The notes: a model not told the origin generated them from the sequence alone. 58,429 nt of DNA from Pseudomonadota bacterium (GCA_002862435.1 PKDC01000036.1:1-58429); one strand, 5' to 3'. Positions 11,221-20,415 are shown, counted from the stretch's first letter. Program-made: numbers and translations.

Positions 11221-12394
11221 ATTACGGGTACTGCACCGATTGCCGGTCTGGTTGCCTCAGACCCAGACCTGGCTCGACCGCCAGATCCGCGCCCTGCCGC
11301 CGGCCTTTCGCCAGCGCATCGTGGCCGACACCGCCGAGCATCTGGACCTTTTTCCGGCCGCGGACCTGTGGGTGTTCGCACATGCCGGCCGGCTGCGGCG
11401 ATTCTGGGACAAGGGGCTCAAGCGCCTGGGCGCGCGTACCGATTTTGGCTTCGTCGATCAGGCCGCCCGATCGTTCCGGCCCCAGGTGGTGCACAGCCAT
11501 TTCGGCCATGTCGGCTGGGCCATGGGATCGCTGCCGCAGCGGCTGGGGGCGGCCCATGTCGTGAGTTTCTACGGCTTTGACGTCAACATGCTGCCCCAGC
11601 GCGATCCCCGCTGGCGGACGCGCTACGCGCAGATGTTTCGCGCCGTCGACCGGGTGCTGTGCGAGGGACCGCACATGGCGCAGTGCCTGATCGCCATGGG
11701 CTGTCCCCCCGAGCGTTGCCAGGTCCACCACCTCGGCGTCGATCTGCCCGCCATCGCCTTTCGGCCGCGCACGCCGCCCGCGGGCGCACCGCTGCGGGTG
11801 CTGATGGCGGCAAGTTTCCGCGAAAAGAAAGGCTTCCCGGACGGCCTGGAGGCGCTGGCGCGGGTGCGGCGCCATCATCCGCTGGCGATCACCCTCATCG
11901 GGGATGCGGGGCGTGACGCGGCAAGCCAGGCCGAGAAGGCGCGCATCCTTGCCACGCTGGCGCGCACCGGGCTTGCGCCCCACACCCGCCTGCTGGGGTT
12001 TCAGCCGCCCGAGGCGCTGTGGCGCGAGGCCTATGATCATCACCTGTTCCTGGCGCCGAGCCGCACCGCCAGCGATGGCGACACGGAAGGTGGCGCACCG
12101 GTGGTGCTGATCGAGATGGTGGCCAGCGGCATGGCGGCCGTCGCCACCCGCCATTGCGACATTCCCCATGTGCTGCCCGCGACCTGGGACGACCGGTTGG
12201 CGCCGGAAGGGGATGTCGACGCCCTGGCAACGGCCATCGAAGCCTGGATCGCGGCTTCCGCAGGGCAATGGTCCGAGCGGCTGAGCCAAGGTCGCGCCCA
12301 CCTCGACGCCGGTTTTGACGCCGCAGGGCAGGGCCAGGCACTGGCAGCGATCTATCGAGAGCTGGCACAGGGAGAAGGCATGGTAGGGCGATGA
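11210..12394 (+). CDS. Glycosyltransferase, family 4 type (GT-B)
   Basis: A 394-residue retaining glycosyltransferase with the two Rossmann domains of the GT-B fold. The acceptor side has HSHFGHVGWAMGSL and VVSFYGFDVNM; the donor side has VLMAASFREKKGFPDGLEAL and the GDTEGGAPVVLIEMVASGM stretch, with the conserved E-x7-E pattern. It probably adds a sugar to the growing lipid-linked chain at the cytoplasmic face. Its ATG overlaps the flippase gene. Donor and acceptor are unknown. Confidence 0.88.
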   Translation: MASELRVLHRLPVWLPQTQTWLDRQIRALPPAFRQRIVADTAEHLDLFPAADLWVFAHAGRLRRFWDKGLKRLGARTDFGFVDQAARSFRPQVVHSHFGHVGWAMGSLPQRLGAAHVVSFYGFDVNMLPQRDPRWRTRYAQMFRAVDRVLCEGPHMAQCLIAMGCPPERCQVHHLGVDLPAIAFRPRTPPAGAPLRVLMAASFREKKGFPDGLEALARVRRHHPLAITLIGDAGRDAASQAEKARILATLARTGLAPHTRLLGFQPPEALWREAYDHHLFLAPSRTASDGDTEGGAPVVLIEMVASGMAAVATRHCDIPHVLPATWDDRLAPEGDVDALATAIEAWIAASAGQWSERLSQGRAHLDAGFDAAGQGQALAAIYRELAQGEGMVGR

Positions 12395-12528
12395 AACCGG
12401 TCGGGGTTGTTAGCGAGGTTTCGCTCCAGCGCCATCACGCGAGAAGTCAGGCCGGCAGCGCATCACCCGCTCTTTGAGCGCGGGCGAGGATGGGCTAGGA
12501 TAAGTGCGCGTTTGGGATCGGGGGAGCG

Positions 12529-13065
12529 ATGATGAAGCGATGGGCAAGAATCGGCGTTGCGCTCTGGCTTCCCCTGGGGGCACTGGCGCAGGAGGCGGAA
12601 GTCTTCCCGCTGCCCGATAGGCCGCCGCCGGGCGATACGCAGTTCGAAGCGCGGCAGGATGAGGATGAGGTCAACATCCCCGTGCTTCCCGGAACGGCCG
12701 CAGTCGAGCCGCCACCCGTCAACCCCGTGCCGGGTGCGGCCAATCGCGACCTACGCGAACTGCCCCGGCCCGCCCCGGCCCGCCCCGAGGCGCTCAGCGC
12801 GCCAACGATAGGCGGTGACCAGTTGCCGCGCTTCGCGCGGGCCTACCGCGAGATCGAGACCATCCATGCCCGCTATGCCCGCTTGATGCCGGCGGCGGAT
12901 GAGCTGGAGCGCCAGAATTTGGCGGAAGGCGGCAATGCGGAGATGCGCACGGCGATCCAGCGGGCCGGCCTGACGGTTGCCCAATACAACGCGATTTCCC
13001 TGCGGCGCTGGCAGGATGCGACGGTTGCCCGGATGCTGAACGACGCTCTGGCGCAGAATCCGTGA
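12529..13065 (+). CDS. Secreted DUF4168-like protein
   Basis: A 178-residue protein with a signal peptide (WARIGVALWLPLGALAQ), a proline-rich linker (residues 25-95), and a C-terminal helical domain with ARAYREIETIH and AGLTVAQYNAI. The last domain resembles DUF4168, a helical domain in secreted proteins of unknown role. Two ATGs are adjacent at the start (12529 and 12532), with GGGGGAG a few bases upstream. No functional link to its neighbours is visible. Confidence 0.72.
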   Translation: MMKRWARIGVALWLPLGALAQEAEVFPLPDRPPPGDTQFEARQDEDEVNIPVLPGTAAVEPPPVNPVPGAANRDLRELPRPAPARPEALSAPTIGGDQLPRFARAYREIETIHARYARLMPAADELERQNLAEGGNAEMRTAIQRAGLTVAQYNAISLRRWQDATVARMLNDALAQNP

Positions 13066-13083
13066 ATCACCCCGGGCGAGAAT

Positions 13084-13599
13084 TCAGCGGCGGCGCTTGC
13101 CCGTATTGCGATACTGCAGCACGCGCCCGTCCCGGAAGATGACTGTCGATCGGCCCGTTCCGCGGTCGGGATATTCCCAGACGTCATCCTGGCCTTGAGC
13201 GTCTGCATATTTCCCAATGCGATCCGGCGTTCCCAGGATCAGACGGATCTGGTCGGGGGTCATCCCTGCGACGACTTCCCTGCGCCGGTAGGCGTCCTCG
13301 ATCCGTTTTTCCTGTGCATGGCGTTCCAGCCATTCCGCATCGGCTTTGCGCTGCTGACCTTGGGACACGGCCGATTCCTGTTCCCAGCGCCGCCCCCGTT
13401 CGCTTTGTGATGCTGCGTTGGCGGCATCCCCCGCGCCGGCGCGGCTGGCCAATTCCGGATCGATGCGTTCGCCGGCACAGGGGTGGTCGGTGTAGAGGGT
13501 GCGGCCGTCCTGTTCGCAGCGGTAGATGTCGGCCTGTGCGGCCAGCGCCGCAAGCTGCAATCCCAGACCGAACATGATGATGTGCCGCTTGCTGGCCAT
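13084..13599 (-). CDS. DUF4124 protein with BamE/SmpA-like tail
   Basis: A 171-residue secreted protein. After the signal peptide comes the DUF4124 signature, DIYRCEQDGRTLYTDHPCAG, with two cysteines likely bridged. The C-terminus has MTPDQIRLILGTPDRI and a following beta-rich stretch, the pattern of the BamE/SmpA fold. GGAGGA six bases before ATG 13599 selects this start over one nine codons upstream. It is probably periplasmic or envelope-associated. The exact role is unknown. It ends 18 bases past the converging DUF4168-like gene. Confidence 0.8.
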   Translation of the reverse strand: MASKRHIIMFGLGLQLAALAAQADIYRCEQDGRTLYTDHPCAGERIDPELASRAGAGDAANAASQSERGRRWEQESAVSQGQQRKADAEWLERHAQEKRIEDAYRRREVVAGMTPDQIRLILGTPDRIGKYADAQGQDDVWEYPDRGTGRSTVIFRDGRVLQYRNTGKRRR

Positions 13600-13681
13600 G
13601 CGCGTCCTCCGCCGATGCCTGTCCATTTTTCGGCAAGCGGGCGGAAAGCATGAGCAGGGTTGGGCGCTGCAAGCGCCCTTT

Positions 13682-13705
13682 CCCCTGCGGCGGGCGCCGC
13701 AGGGG
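13682..13705. terminator. Strong GC hairpin after the lipid-remodelling operon
   Basis: CCCCTGCGGC and GCCGCAGGGG are exact 10-bp arms around a four-base loop. It lies just after the stop of the PlcP-like gene and before the DUF4124 gene, both on the minus strand. No T-run follows, so it may be a rho-assisted terminator or an mRNA end stabiliser rather than a classic intrinsic terminator. Confidence 0.5.
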
Positions 13706-13730
13706 TGGGCGGATCAGTCGAGGATGATCT

Positions 13731-14528
13731 TCAGGCGACGCGGCGCAGCACGGCGGTGCTGCGTTCGGTGCGGGCTTCGGCCCAGCGGATCAGCGAGATT
13801 TCGCCTTGCGGGTTTTCCGCCAGCGCGGTGCAGCTTTCCACCCAGTCGCCGCAATTGCAGTACTGCAGGTTGTGGATGCGGGAGATTTCGGCGTGGTGGA
13901 TGTGGCCGCAGATGACGCCGTCGATGCCATAGCGAGCGGCTTCGCGGGCCACGGCCTCCTCGTAGTTGCCGATGTACTTGACCGCCTCCTTGACCCGGCC
14001 CTTGACGAAGGCGGACAGCGACCAGTAGGGCTGGCCCATCGCCTGGCGGACCAGGTTCACGGGATGGTTGAGGCGCAGCAGGGCGTCGTACATCTTGCTG
14101 CCGAACATGGCGGTGAGCTGGGAGTATTGCACCACGCTGTCGAATTCATCGCCGTGCAGCACCAGGAAGCGGCGGCCATCAGCGGTGGTGTGCATGGCGT
14201 GGCGATGAATGGCGATGCTGCCGAAAGTGGCGCCGGAATGGTCGCGGAACAAAGCGTCGTGGTTGCCAGGGATATAGATGACTTCAGTGCCCTGGCGCGA
14301 GGCCCCGAGCAGGAAACGCAGCACGTTGTTGTGCGCTTGCGGCCAGTAGATGCCGCGGCGCAGGGCCCAGACATCGATGATGTCGCCCACCAGATAGAGC
14401 CGTTCGCAGGGATGCTGCTTCAGGAACTCCAGCAACAGCTCGGCCTGGCAGCCACGGCTGCCCAGATGGACATCGGAAATCCAGATCGTGCGGTAGTCGG
14501 GCGGGGTGGGGCTGGGTAGCGCGTGCAT
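13731..14528 (-). CDS. plcP: PlcP-like metallophosphoesterase (LpxH/COG2908 family)
   Basis: A 265-residue calcineurin-type phosphoesterase with the full metal motif set: SDVHLGSRG, VGDIIDVW, PGNHD, HGDEFD and GHIH. Most relatives are annotated as UDP-2,3-diacylglucosamine hydrolases (LpxH). However, the PlcP branch is a phospholipase C that strips headgroups from phospholipids during phosphate starvation, and its gene typically sits next to a glycolipid glycosyltransferase gene. Here it is the third gene behind a glycosyltransferase and sqdB, under a Pho-box-like promoter, so PlcP is the better reading. GGAGGA precedes ATG 14528. The LpxH-like alternative remains possible. Confidence 0.75.
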   Translation of the reverse strand: MHALPSPTPPDYRTIWISDVHLGSRGCQAELLLEFLKQHPCERLYLVGDIIDVWALRRGIYWPQAHNNVLRFLLGASRQGTEVIYIPGNHDALFRDHSGATFGSIAIHRHAMHTTADGRRFLVLHGDEFDSVVQYSQLTAMFGSKMYDALLRLNHPVNLVRQAMGQPYWSLSAFVKGRVKEAVKYIGNYEEAVAREAARYGIDGVICGHIHHAEISRIHNLQYCNCGDWVESCTALAENPQGEISLIRWAEARTERSTAVLRRVA

Positions 14529-14560
14529 GGGGAATCCTCCGGTCGGGATGGGCGGGGGGT

Positions 14561-15763
14561 TCAGGCCACGGCGGCGGTGGCGGCGCCTGTGTCCCCGTCG
14601 TCCCGTATCCATCGGGACGTACAGGGAATCTTGCGCAGGTCGCAGCGCTGGGCGTAGCGCCGCGCGATATCATGGACTTCCCGCATCAGGCCGGCGCTCA
14701 AGGTGGTGGGTTTGAGCCCAAGATCCAGCAGACAGCGGTGGTCGACCTGCAGGTCGTTTTCCGGCGCCTCCTGGCGCGGATTGGGTAGAAACCGCACTTC
14801 GGCGCCCGTCTGTTCCGCCACCAGGGCCGCCAGATCGCGCACGCGATGCACCTCGGTGAGCTGGTTCATGATGCGCACGCGCTGGCCGGCCTGCGGCGGG
14901 TGGCGCAGGGCCAGTTCGATGCAGCGGACGGTGTCCTGGATGTGGATGAAGGCGCGGGTCTGGCCGCCGCTGCCGTGCACGGTCAGCGGATGGCCTACCG
15001 CCGCTTGCACCAGGAAACGGTTGAGCACCGTGCCGTAGTCGCCGTCGTAGTCGAAGCGGTTGATGAGCCGCTCATCCAATTGGGTCTGCGCCGTCTGGGT
15101 GCCCCACACGATGCCCTGGTGCAGGTCGGTGATGCGTACCCCGTCGTTCTTGCTGTAGAACTGGAACAGCAATTGATCCTGGGTCTTGGTCATGTGGTAG
15201 ACGCTGCCGGGATCGGTGGGATGAAGGATTTCCCGGTCCACCCAGCTTCCTGCCGCGTCGCGTAGCCGCACCGGCAGATAACCCTCGGGAATCGGCGCCC
15301 CGCTGCCGCCGTAGCCGTATACACCCATGGTGCCGAGATGCACGAGATGGGCATCGAGCCCGACTTCCACCAGCGCGCACAACAGGTTGTGGGTGGCGGC
15401 CAGGTTGTTCTGGACGGTGTAGCGCTTGGTGGCCGGCGATTTCATGGAGTAGGGCGCCGAGCGTTGTTCGGCGAAATGCACCACGGCATCGGGAGCGCAC
15501 TGGGCCAGCAACTCGCACAGGGCCTCATAGTCACTGGCGAGATCCAGCGCCTCGAAGCGGATGGTGCGCCCGGTGCGGGCGTGCCAGGCGGCAAGCCGCT
15601 GTTCAATCGATGCGATGGGGGTGAGTGAGGTGATGCCCAGTTGGTGATCGATGCGCCGCCGGGACAGGTTGTCGGCGATTTGCACCTTCATGCCTTGGGC
15701 AGACAGGTGCAGGGCCGTCGGCCAGCCACAAAATCCATCGCCGCCCAGGACCAGTATGTTCAT
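14561..15763 (-). CDS. sqdB: UDP-sulfoquinovose synthase SqdB
   Basis: Makes UDP-sulfoquinovose from UDP-glucose and sulfite, the headgroup donor for the sulfolipid SQDG. The 400 residues show the NAD-binding GGDGFCGWPTA at the N-terminus, the SDR catalytic pair in YHMTK, and the SqdB-specific blocks HFAEQRSAPYSM and LHQGIVWGTQT. The start codon overlaps the stop of the glycosyltransferase gene (ATGA), so translation is coupled. Sulfolipid synthesis is best known from phototrophs and rhizobia; in this apparently heterotrophic context it fits replacement of phospholipids when phosphate is short. Confidence 0.95.
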   Translation of the reverse strand: MNILVLGGDGFCGWPTALHLSAQGMKVQIADNLSRRRIDHQLGITSLTPIASIEQRLAAWHARTGRTIRFEALDLASDYEALCELLAQCAPDAVVHFAEQRSAPYSMKSPATKRYTVQNNLAATHNLLCALVEVGLDAHLVHLGTMGVYGYGGSGAPIPEGYLPVRLRDAAGSWVDREILHPTDPGSVYHMTKTQDQLLFQFYSKNDGVRITDLHQGIVWGTQTAQTQLDERLINRFDYDGDYGTVLNRFLVQAAVGHPLTVHGSGGQTRAFIHIQDTVRCIELALRHPPQAGQRVRIMNQLTEVHRVRDLAALVAEQTGAEVRFLPNPRQEAPENDLQVDHRCLLDLGLKPTTLSAGLMREVHDIARRYAQRCDLRKIPCTSRWIRDDGDTGAATAAVA

Positions 15764-16815
15764 CGTCGGCCTCCATCCAGCGGAAAACCCTCGAACAGGG
15801 TGAACGGCAGCGGGAGCCGGGCTGGCACCAGATGCCCCAGGAATTCTTCAACCGAGCGCTGCAGCGACCAGCCCATGGCGCTGGCGCGACAGTGTTCCGG
15901 AGCGATGTCGAGACATTGCAGGGCGGCCTGTGCCAGATCCTCATCCAGATAGCCGTTTTCCCCGTTGCGAATCAGCGCGGTCGGCCCGACCACCGGATAG
16001 GCCGCCACCGGCACGCCGCAGGCCAGCGCTTCCATCATGACGAGGCCCAGGGTGTCGGTGCGACTGGGGAAGACGAAGCAGTCGGCGCTGGCCAGGTGGC
16101 GCACCAGCGCTTCGCCGGTCTGTACCCCGGTGAACCGTGCGGCCGGATAGCGCGCCTCCAGTTCGGCCCGGGCGGGCCCGTCGCCGACCACGTATTTGGT
16201 GCCGGGCAAATCAAGGCGCAGGAAGTCCTCGATGTTCTTCTCGGGCGCCACTCGGCCCATGTAGAGAAAAATGGGGCGGGGACCGGCGAGAAAGTCTTTC
16301 TCCATCGGGCGGAACAGCTCGGTGTCCACGCCGCGCCGCCACAGCACCAGATTTCCGAAGCCGCGTCCTTGCAGCTCTTCGATCAGATCCGGATTGCTCA
16401 CCAGGGTGCGCGTCGCACCGCCATGGAACCAGCGCATCGCCGCATAGCCTGGCCCGGTGGGCAGAAAGGGCAGGCGGGCCTTGAGGTATTCCGGGAAGCG
16501 GGTGTGGAACGAGGTGGTGAATTGCAGGTTGCGGGCGGTGCAATAGCGCCGGGCCGCCAGCCCCAAGGGGCCTTCGGTGGCGATGTGGATGTGTTCGGGC
16601 TCAAAGGCTTCCAGCATGCGCCGCACCTGCCCGTCCGGCCAGATGGCCAGACGAATCTCGGAATAGCCGGGCATGGGGAGGGTGGTGAACAGGCTGGGTT
16701 GAATGACCTTGACCAGGTGGCCGAGGGAGCGCAGTCGCGTATCCAGCGTCGTCAGGGTGCGAACCACCCCGTTGACTTGGGGCTTCCAGGCATCGGTGAC
16801 CAGGGCAATCCGCAT
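15760..16815 (-). CDS. Glycolipid glycosyltransferase, SqdX/Agt-like (GT4)
   Basis: A 351-residue GT-B glycosyltransferase that begins MRIALVTDAWKPQVNGVVRT and carries ATEGPLGLAARRYC, YMGRVAPEKNIEDF and the donor-site PSRTDTLGLVMMEALACG. This is the family of SqdX and of the Agt enzymes that glycosylate diacylglycerol. Paired with SqdB it should transfer sulfoquinovose; paired with PlcP it could also use UDP-glucose or glucuronate. It is the first gene of a three-gene operon and lies 83 bp after the nearest Pho-box-like repeat. ATG 16815 starts the conserved region; the frame runs on upstream without similarity. Confidence 0.82.
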   Translation of the reverse strand: MRIALVTDAWKPQVNGVVRTLTTLDTRLRSLGHLVKVIQPSLFTTLPMPGYSEIRLAIWPDGQVRRMLEAFEPEHIHIATEGPLGLAARRYCTARNLQFTTSFHTRFPEYLKARLPFLPTGPGYAAMRWFHGGATRTLVSNPDLIEELQGRGFGNLVLWRRGVDTELFRPMEKDFLAGPRPIFLYMGRVAPEKNIEDFLRLDLPGTKYVVGDGPARAELEARYPAARFTGVQTGEALVRHLASADCFVFPSRTDTLGLVMMEALACGVPVAAYPVVGPTALIRNGENGYLDEDLAQAALQCLDIAPEHCRASAMGWSLQRSVEEFLGHLVPARLPLPFTLFEGFPLDGGRR

Positions 16816-16881
16816 CGGCCGTCTCGCTGCAGGGGGAGATTCCAGCCATCCGGACGGGGCGTCGCAGTTGGCGCTGCGCGA

Positions 16882-16937
16882 AGTATGCAAACGGTCTGTG
16901 ACGGTACGATAACGTCCCGGTAACGGTTTAGTGACGA
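16882..16937 (-). promoter_or_regulatory. Pho-box-like promoter: four 7-bp repeats at 11-bp spacing
   Basis: Read on the minus strand, the repeats are TCGTCAC (16937-16931), CCGTTAC (16926-16920), ACGTTAT (16915-16909) and CCGTCAC (16904-16898). Each starts exactly 11 bp after the last, the geometry of tandem PhoB sites (consensus CTGTCAT with 4-bp gaps), and all keep the GT..A core. A -10-like CATACT follows 10 bp after the last repeat (16887-16882), where PhoB-activated promoters place it. The first repeat overlaps the last codons of the mechanosensitive channel gene. Confidence 0.8.
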
Positions 16938-19900
16938 TCCTCGGGCGGGATTTTCGGCGTGGGGCGCAGCGCCTCGGCCGCTTCTGCGGCGACCGAGCGC
17001 AGATGGACATCACGCTGCGGGAAGGGAATTTCGATGCCGGCTTCGCGCAATGCGCGCTCCAGGGCCAGATGGAGCTGGTGGCGCACCGCCACCGAATCAC
17101 CCAGATTCTTGACGAACACCCGCAGCTCGAAATTAAGCGCACTGTCGCCAAAACCGATGAACAGGACCGCTGGCGTGGGATCTTTCAGGATCAGCGGATT
17201 TTCCCGGACGGTCGTTTCCATGACGGTGAGTGCCTGCTGGGGATCGGCCCCATAGGCGATCCCGATGGGCACCACCACACGGGTGGTCAGGTCGCTGAGA
17301 GTCCAATTGACGACGGGATCGGTCACAAAGCTCTTGTTGGGAATGATCAGCTCCTTGCGATCCCAATCCAGGATGGTGGTGGCACGGATGCGAATGCGCG
17401 AAACGGTCCCGGACACGCCGCCCACGGTGACGGTATCGCCAATGCGCACCGGGCGCTCAAACAGGATGATGAGGCCGGCGACGAAGTTGGCGACGATTTC
17501 CTGCAAACCGAAGCCCAGGCCCACCGAGAGCGCGGCCACCAGCCATTGCGCCTTGCTCCAGTCGATCCCCAGTTGATTGACGACAATGAGCAGACCAGCC
17601 AGAAAGATGGCGTAGCGGCTGAGCAGGGTGGCGGCATAGCGGGTCCCGGCATCCACGCCTTGCCGCTGCAGCACCAGCACTTCCAGGAGCCCCGGAATAT
17701 TGCGCGCCGCGCCCAGGGTGAAGGCCAGCGCCACCAGGGCCAGGCCCAGACTGCCCAGGGTGACGGCACGCGTGACCGGCCCGGCGCCGTCGCTGCCGGG
17801 CTCGGTAATGGACCACAGGGTGACCCGATCCAGCACCTTGAGCGCGCTGAAGGTGTCACCCCAGATCATGTAGAGCCCGCCAACGACCATCACCGCCAGG
17901 GCAAGCGTGAGCAGGGTGCGGACCTGCTCATTCATGGTTTCGAGATCCATCATCGCCTCGGGCGGCGGCTTGATGGCGCCCTCCCCGCCGGCCGGTGCGG
18001 CGGACGCCGCTGCGTCGGGGCGGCTCAAGCCTTCCAGGAGCCGGCTGCCGATGCGGGCGACCTCGATGCGGCGCAGGCTCACGGACAGCCCCCGGATCAA
18101 CAGGCTGATCACCAGGGCGCTGGCCGCCATCAGCCAGCCGCTGAAAAAGACGCGGGACTGCAGTTGCACGGCGGTGTAGGTGTAGCCAAAGACCGGCATC
18201 AGGGCGAGTAGCGCGGCGAAGACCAGCGCCAGCGCATACCCGGCCTGGCGTCCGCGCCAGGCCCAACTGTCCCGATGGGCCTGAAGCCAGTTGCCCAGCA
18301 CGCCTTTCATGGGATGGAAGACCCGCGTGGTGAAGACCAGTAACCCAACCGAGAAGCCAATGAAGGTGGCCCGTCCCAGAACAGCGGTGCTCAAGCCCTG
18401 CGGCTCCGCGGCGGCCAGACGCATGAGCACGGTGGCCAGGCCTGTCAGGAGCACCAGCCAGCGCAGGTTGCGGTAAAGCAGTTCCCGGGTCTGGGGTTGC
18501 CAGCGAAAATGACCCTCCAGAACACCGCCCCGGCTGCTCAGGCGGCGAAATGACTCGATCACCCAGCCTATCCAGGCGGCATGGGTGAGGCCATTGCCCA
18601 GTCCGAAGATGAATCGATCTGTGCCTGCCTGATTTCCCAGCATCCAGCCGACCAGGCCCGCCAGCAGGGGCACGGGAAGCGCCAGGACGAAGCTGGCGAG
18701 GATGGCACCGACGGTCAGGCCGAAATGATCCTGCGCGGGATCGGCGACGCGATCGCGGGTGCTGAGAAGGTACTGGCGCAATCGGCGGCGTCCGCGCAGG
18801 GCCAGGCCCAGGATCAGCATGCCCAGGGCCACGGCCAGTGGCCGTTCCTGTGCCTCGGCAGTCAGCGCCCGGCCCACCCGCCGCCAGCGCATGGGTTCGC
18901 CCAGCGTCACCACTTCCGCCAGCAGCTCGCCAAACCAGGCGCCCCGGATGGGTGGATCGCTGGCAATCCACAGCAGGTTCTCATCCAGCAAGCGGGTGTA
19001 ATCAGCGCCGATCTGGGTGAGCTGTTTCTGGTTCAGGTCCAATTGCCCCAGTCGGTCGATCAAGGTGAGATAGCTGCGGCTCAGGCGCTCCAGCAAATCC
19101 TTCTGGCTATCCAGCAGCAGTTCCACTTCGGCGAGCAGATTGTCCGTTTCCCGGGCAGTAAGCGGTGTTTCGGCGTCATAGGTGAGCAACAGCGCGCGCG
19201 CGCGCTGTACGGTATCGTCCAGTTCACCGCGTTTTTCCTCGATCTGGAACTGGCGGAGGCGGGTCTCGGCGATCTGTTCGCTGCGCATGCGTGCCTGTTG
19301 CCGATAGACCTTCAGGTCCGGCAGGCGCTTGCGCTGTTCGTGCAGGACCCGGCTCAGCGCCTGTCCGACGCCGGCAATCTCGATCTGGGTCTGGGCGCTG
19401 CGGTACAGCGCCTGCACTTCTTCCATCTGGCGCGCCGTATCCTCGTTGGTCCGGCTGACCTGGTCCAGTTGTTGCGCCAGTTGGGTCAATTCCTGCGACA
19501 GACCCGCATTCTCGGCTGCCAGGGTGTTGACCAGTGGATGCTGGGAGTCGACCTGTTCGATGGCGCGCTTGGTCTGAGTCGCCGCCTGGTCGGCGCTCCT
19601 GACGCGACTGCGACCCAGGCGCTGGATCAATAAATCCACCCGTGCCTGTAGCGAACGGCGCAAAGTGCGCGCTGCATCGCGTTCTGCGGTGAGCAGAGCG
19701 AGCCGCATGGGATGGGTTTGCAGTTGGGCCTGGCGCAGCTGGATTTCCGCTTCCATCAGGTGATAACGGGTGGCTTGGGCGAGGAAGGCGGGCGCGGATG
19801 GGGATAAGACGGCCGCATTGTCGGCAAAGGATTTGGTCAATGCCGCCTGTTCGGTTTCCAGGGCCGCGATTTCAATCCTGGCCTGCGCGGGCTGGGCAGT

Positions 19901-20317
19901 CAGCGCGAGCAGTTCGTCTTCCAGTCGCGCCAGGCGCGACTGGGTTTCTCCCAGCTGTTTCTGGGCGCTGTCCAGGGCCTGTTCCATGGTCGCGACATCG
20001 GCGCTGGGGGAGGGCAGCAGGCCGGCCTGGTTGCCCCCGCGCTTGAGCTTGTCGATGCGGCTGTCGGCCTGGCGGGCGGTTTCGCGCAGCGCGGCTGTCT
20101 CGCTCTCCAGCGCTTTGATGCGCTCCAAGTTGTCACGCACGGGCTGCAGGGGCGCGGCATCTTTTGCCGCCGCTACAGCTTCTTGTAGCTCAGTGACAGT
20201 GGGGATACGCGGACCGGCCTCGGATGGATCCGCCGCCATGGCGACATGCAGGCTTGTGAGGGCGAGGATCAACAGGACCAGGGGAAGGCGGAAAAGCGGT
20301 TGCAGGGCGGTACGCAT
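16928..20317 (-). CDS. MscK/KefA-type large mechanosensitive channel
   Basis: A 1129-residue inner-membrane channel that releases solutes on osmotic downshock. It has a signal peptide, then about 450 residues of periplasmic coiled coil (many alternating Q, L, E, R). A block of about eight membrane spans follows, and then the MscS core: pore helix region GLGFGLQEIVANFVAGLI, then FERPVRIGDTVTVGG and a cytoplasmic vestibule. ATG 20317 is chosen because it begins a good signal peptide; 34 further upstream codons have no such character. Family members of this length may also respond to potassium or ammonium. Confidence 0.92.
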   Translation of the reverse strand: MRTALQPLFRLPLVLLILALTSLHVAMAADPSEAGPRIPTVTELQEAVAAAKDAAPLQPVRDNLERIKALESETAALRETARQADSRIDKLKRGGNQAGLLPSPSADVATMEQALDSAQKQLGETQSRLARLEDELLALTAQPAQARIEIAALETEQAALTKSFADNAAVLSPSAPAFLAQATRYHLMEAEIQLRQAQLQTHPMRLALLTAERDAARTLRRSLQARVDLLIQRLGRSRVRSADQAATQTKRAIEQVDSQHPLVNTLAAENAGLSQELTQLAQQLDQVSRTNEDTARQMEEVQALYRSAQTQIEIAGVGQALSRVLHEQRKRLPDLKVYRQQARMRSEQIAETRLRQFQIEEKRGELDDTVQRARALLLTYDAETPLTARETDNLLAEVELLLDSQKDLLERLSRSYLTLIDRLGQLDLNQKQLTQIGADYTRLLDENLLWIASDPPIRGAWFGELLAEVVTLGEPMRWRRVGRALTAEAQERPLAVALGMLILGLALRGRRRLRQYLLSTRDRVADPAQDHFGLTVGAILASFVLALPVPLLAGLVGWMLGNQAGTDRFIFGLGNGLTHAAWIGWVIESFRRLSSRGGVLEGHFRWQPQTRELLYRNLRWLVLLTGLATVLMRLAAAEPQGLSTAVLGRATFIGFSVGLLVFTTRVFHPMKGVLGNWLQAHRDSWAWRGRQAGYALALVFAALLALMPVFGYTYTAVQLQSRVFFSGWLMAASALVISLLIRGLSVSLRRIEVARIGSRLLEGLSRPDAAASAAPAGGEGAIKPPPEAMMDLETMNEQVRTLLTLALAVMVVGGLYMIWGDTFSALKVLDRVTLWSITEPGSDGAGPVTRAVTLGSLGLALVALAFTLGAARNIPGLLEVLVLQRQGVDAGTRYAATLLSRYAIFLAGLLIVVNQLGIDWSKAQWLVAALSVGLGFGLQEIVANFVAGLIILFERPVRIGDTVTVGGVSGTVSRIRIRATTILDWDRKELIIPNKSFVTDPVVNWTLSDLTTRVVVPIGIAYGADPQQALTVMETTVRENPLILKDPTPAVLFIGFGDSALNFELRVFVKNLGDSVAVRHQLHLALERALREAGIEIPFPQRDVHLRSVAAEAAEALRPTPKIPPEDRH

Positions 20318-20415
20318 CGGGAAGCCGTGTGGAGAGCAATGGAGCGGTTTTACCCCAGCCCATCCAACCCGCGCAAGGGCGAGGCCCGGGCAGAGTGCCC
20401 GGACCTCCTCAAAGA

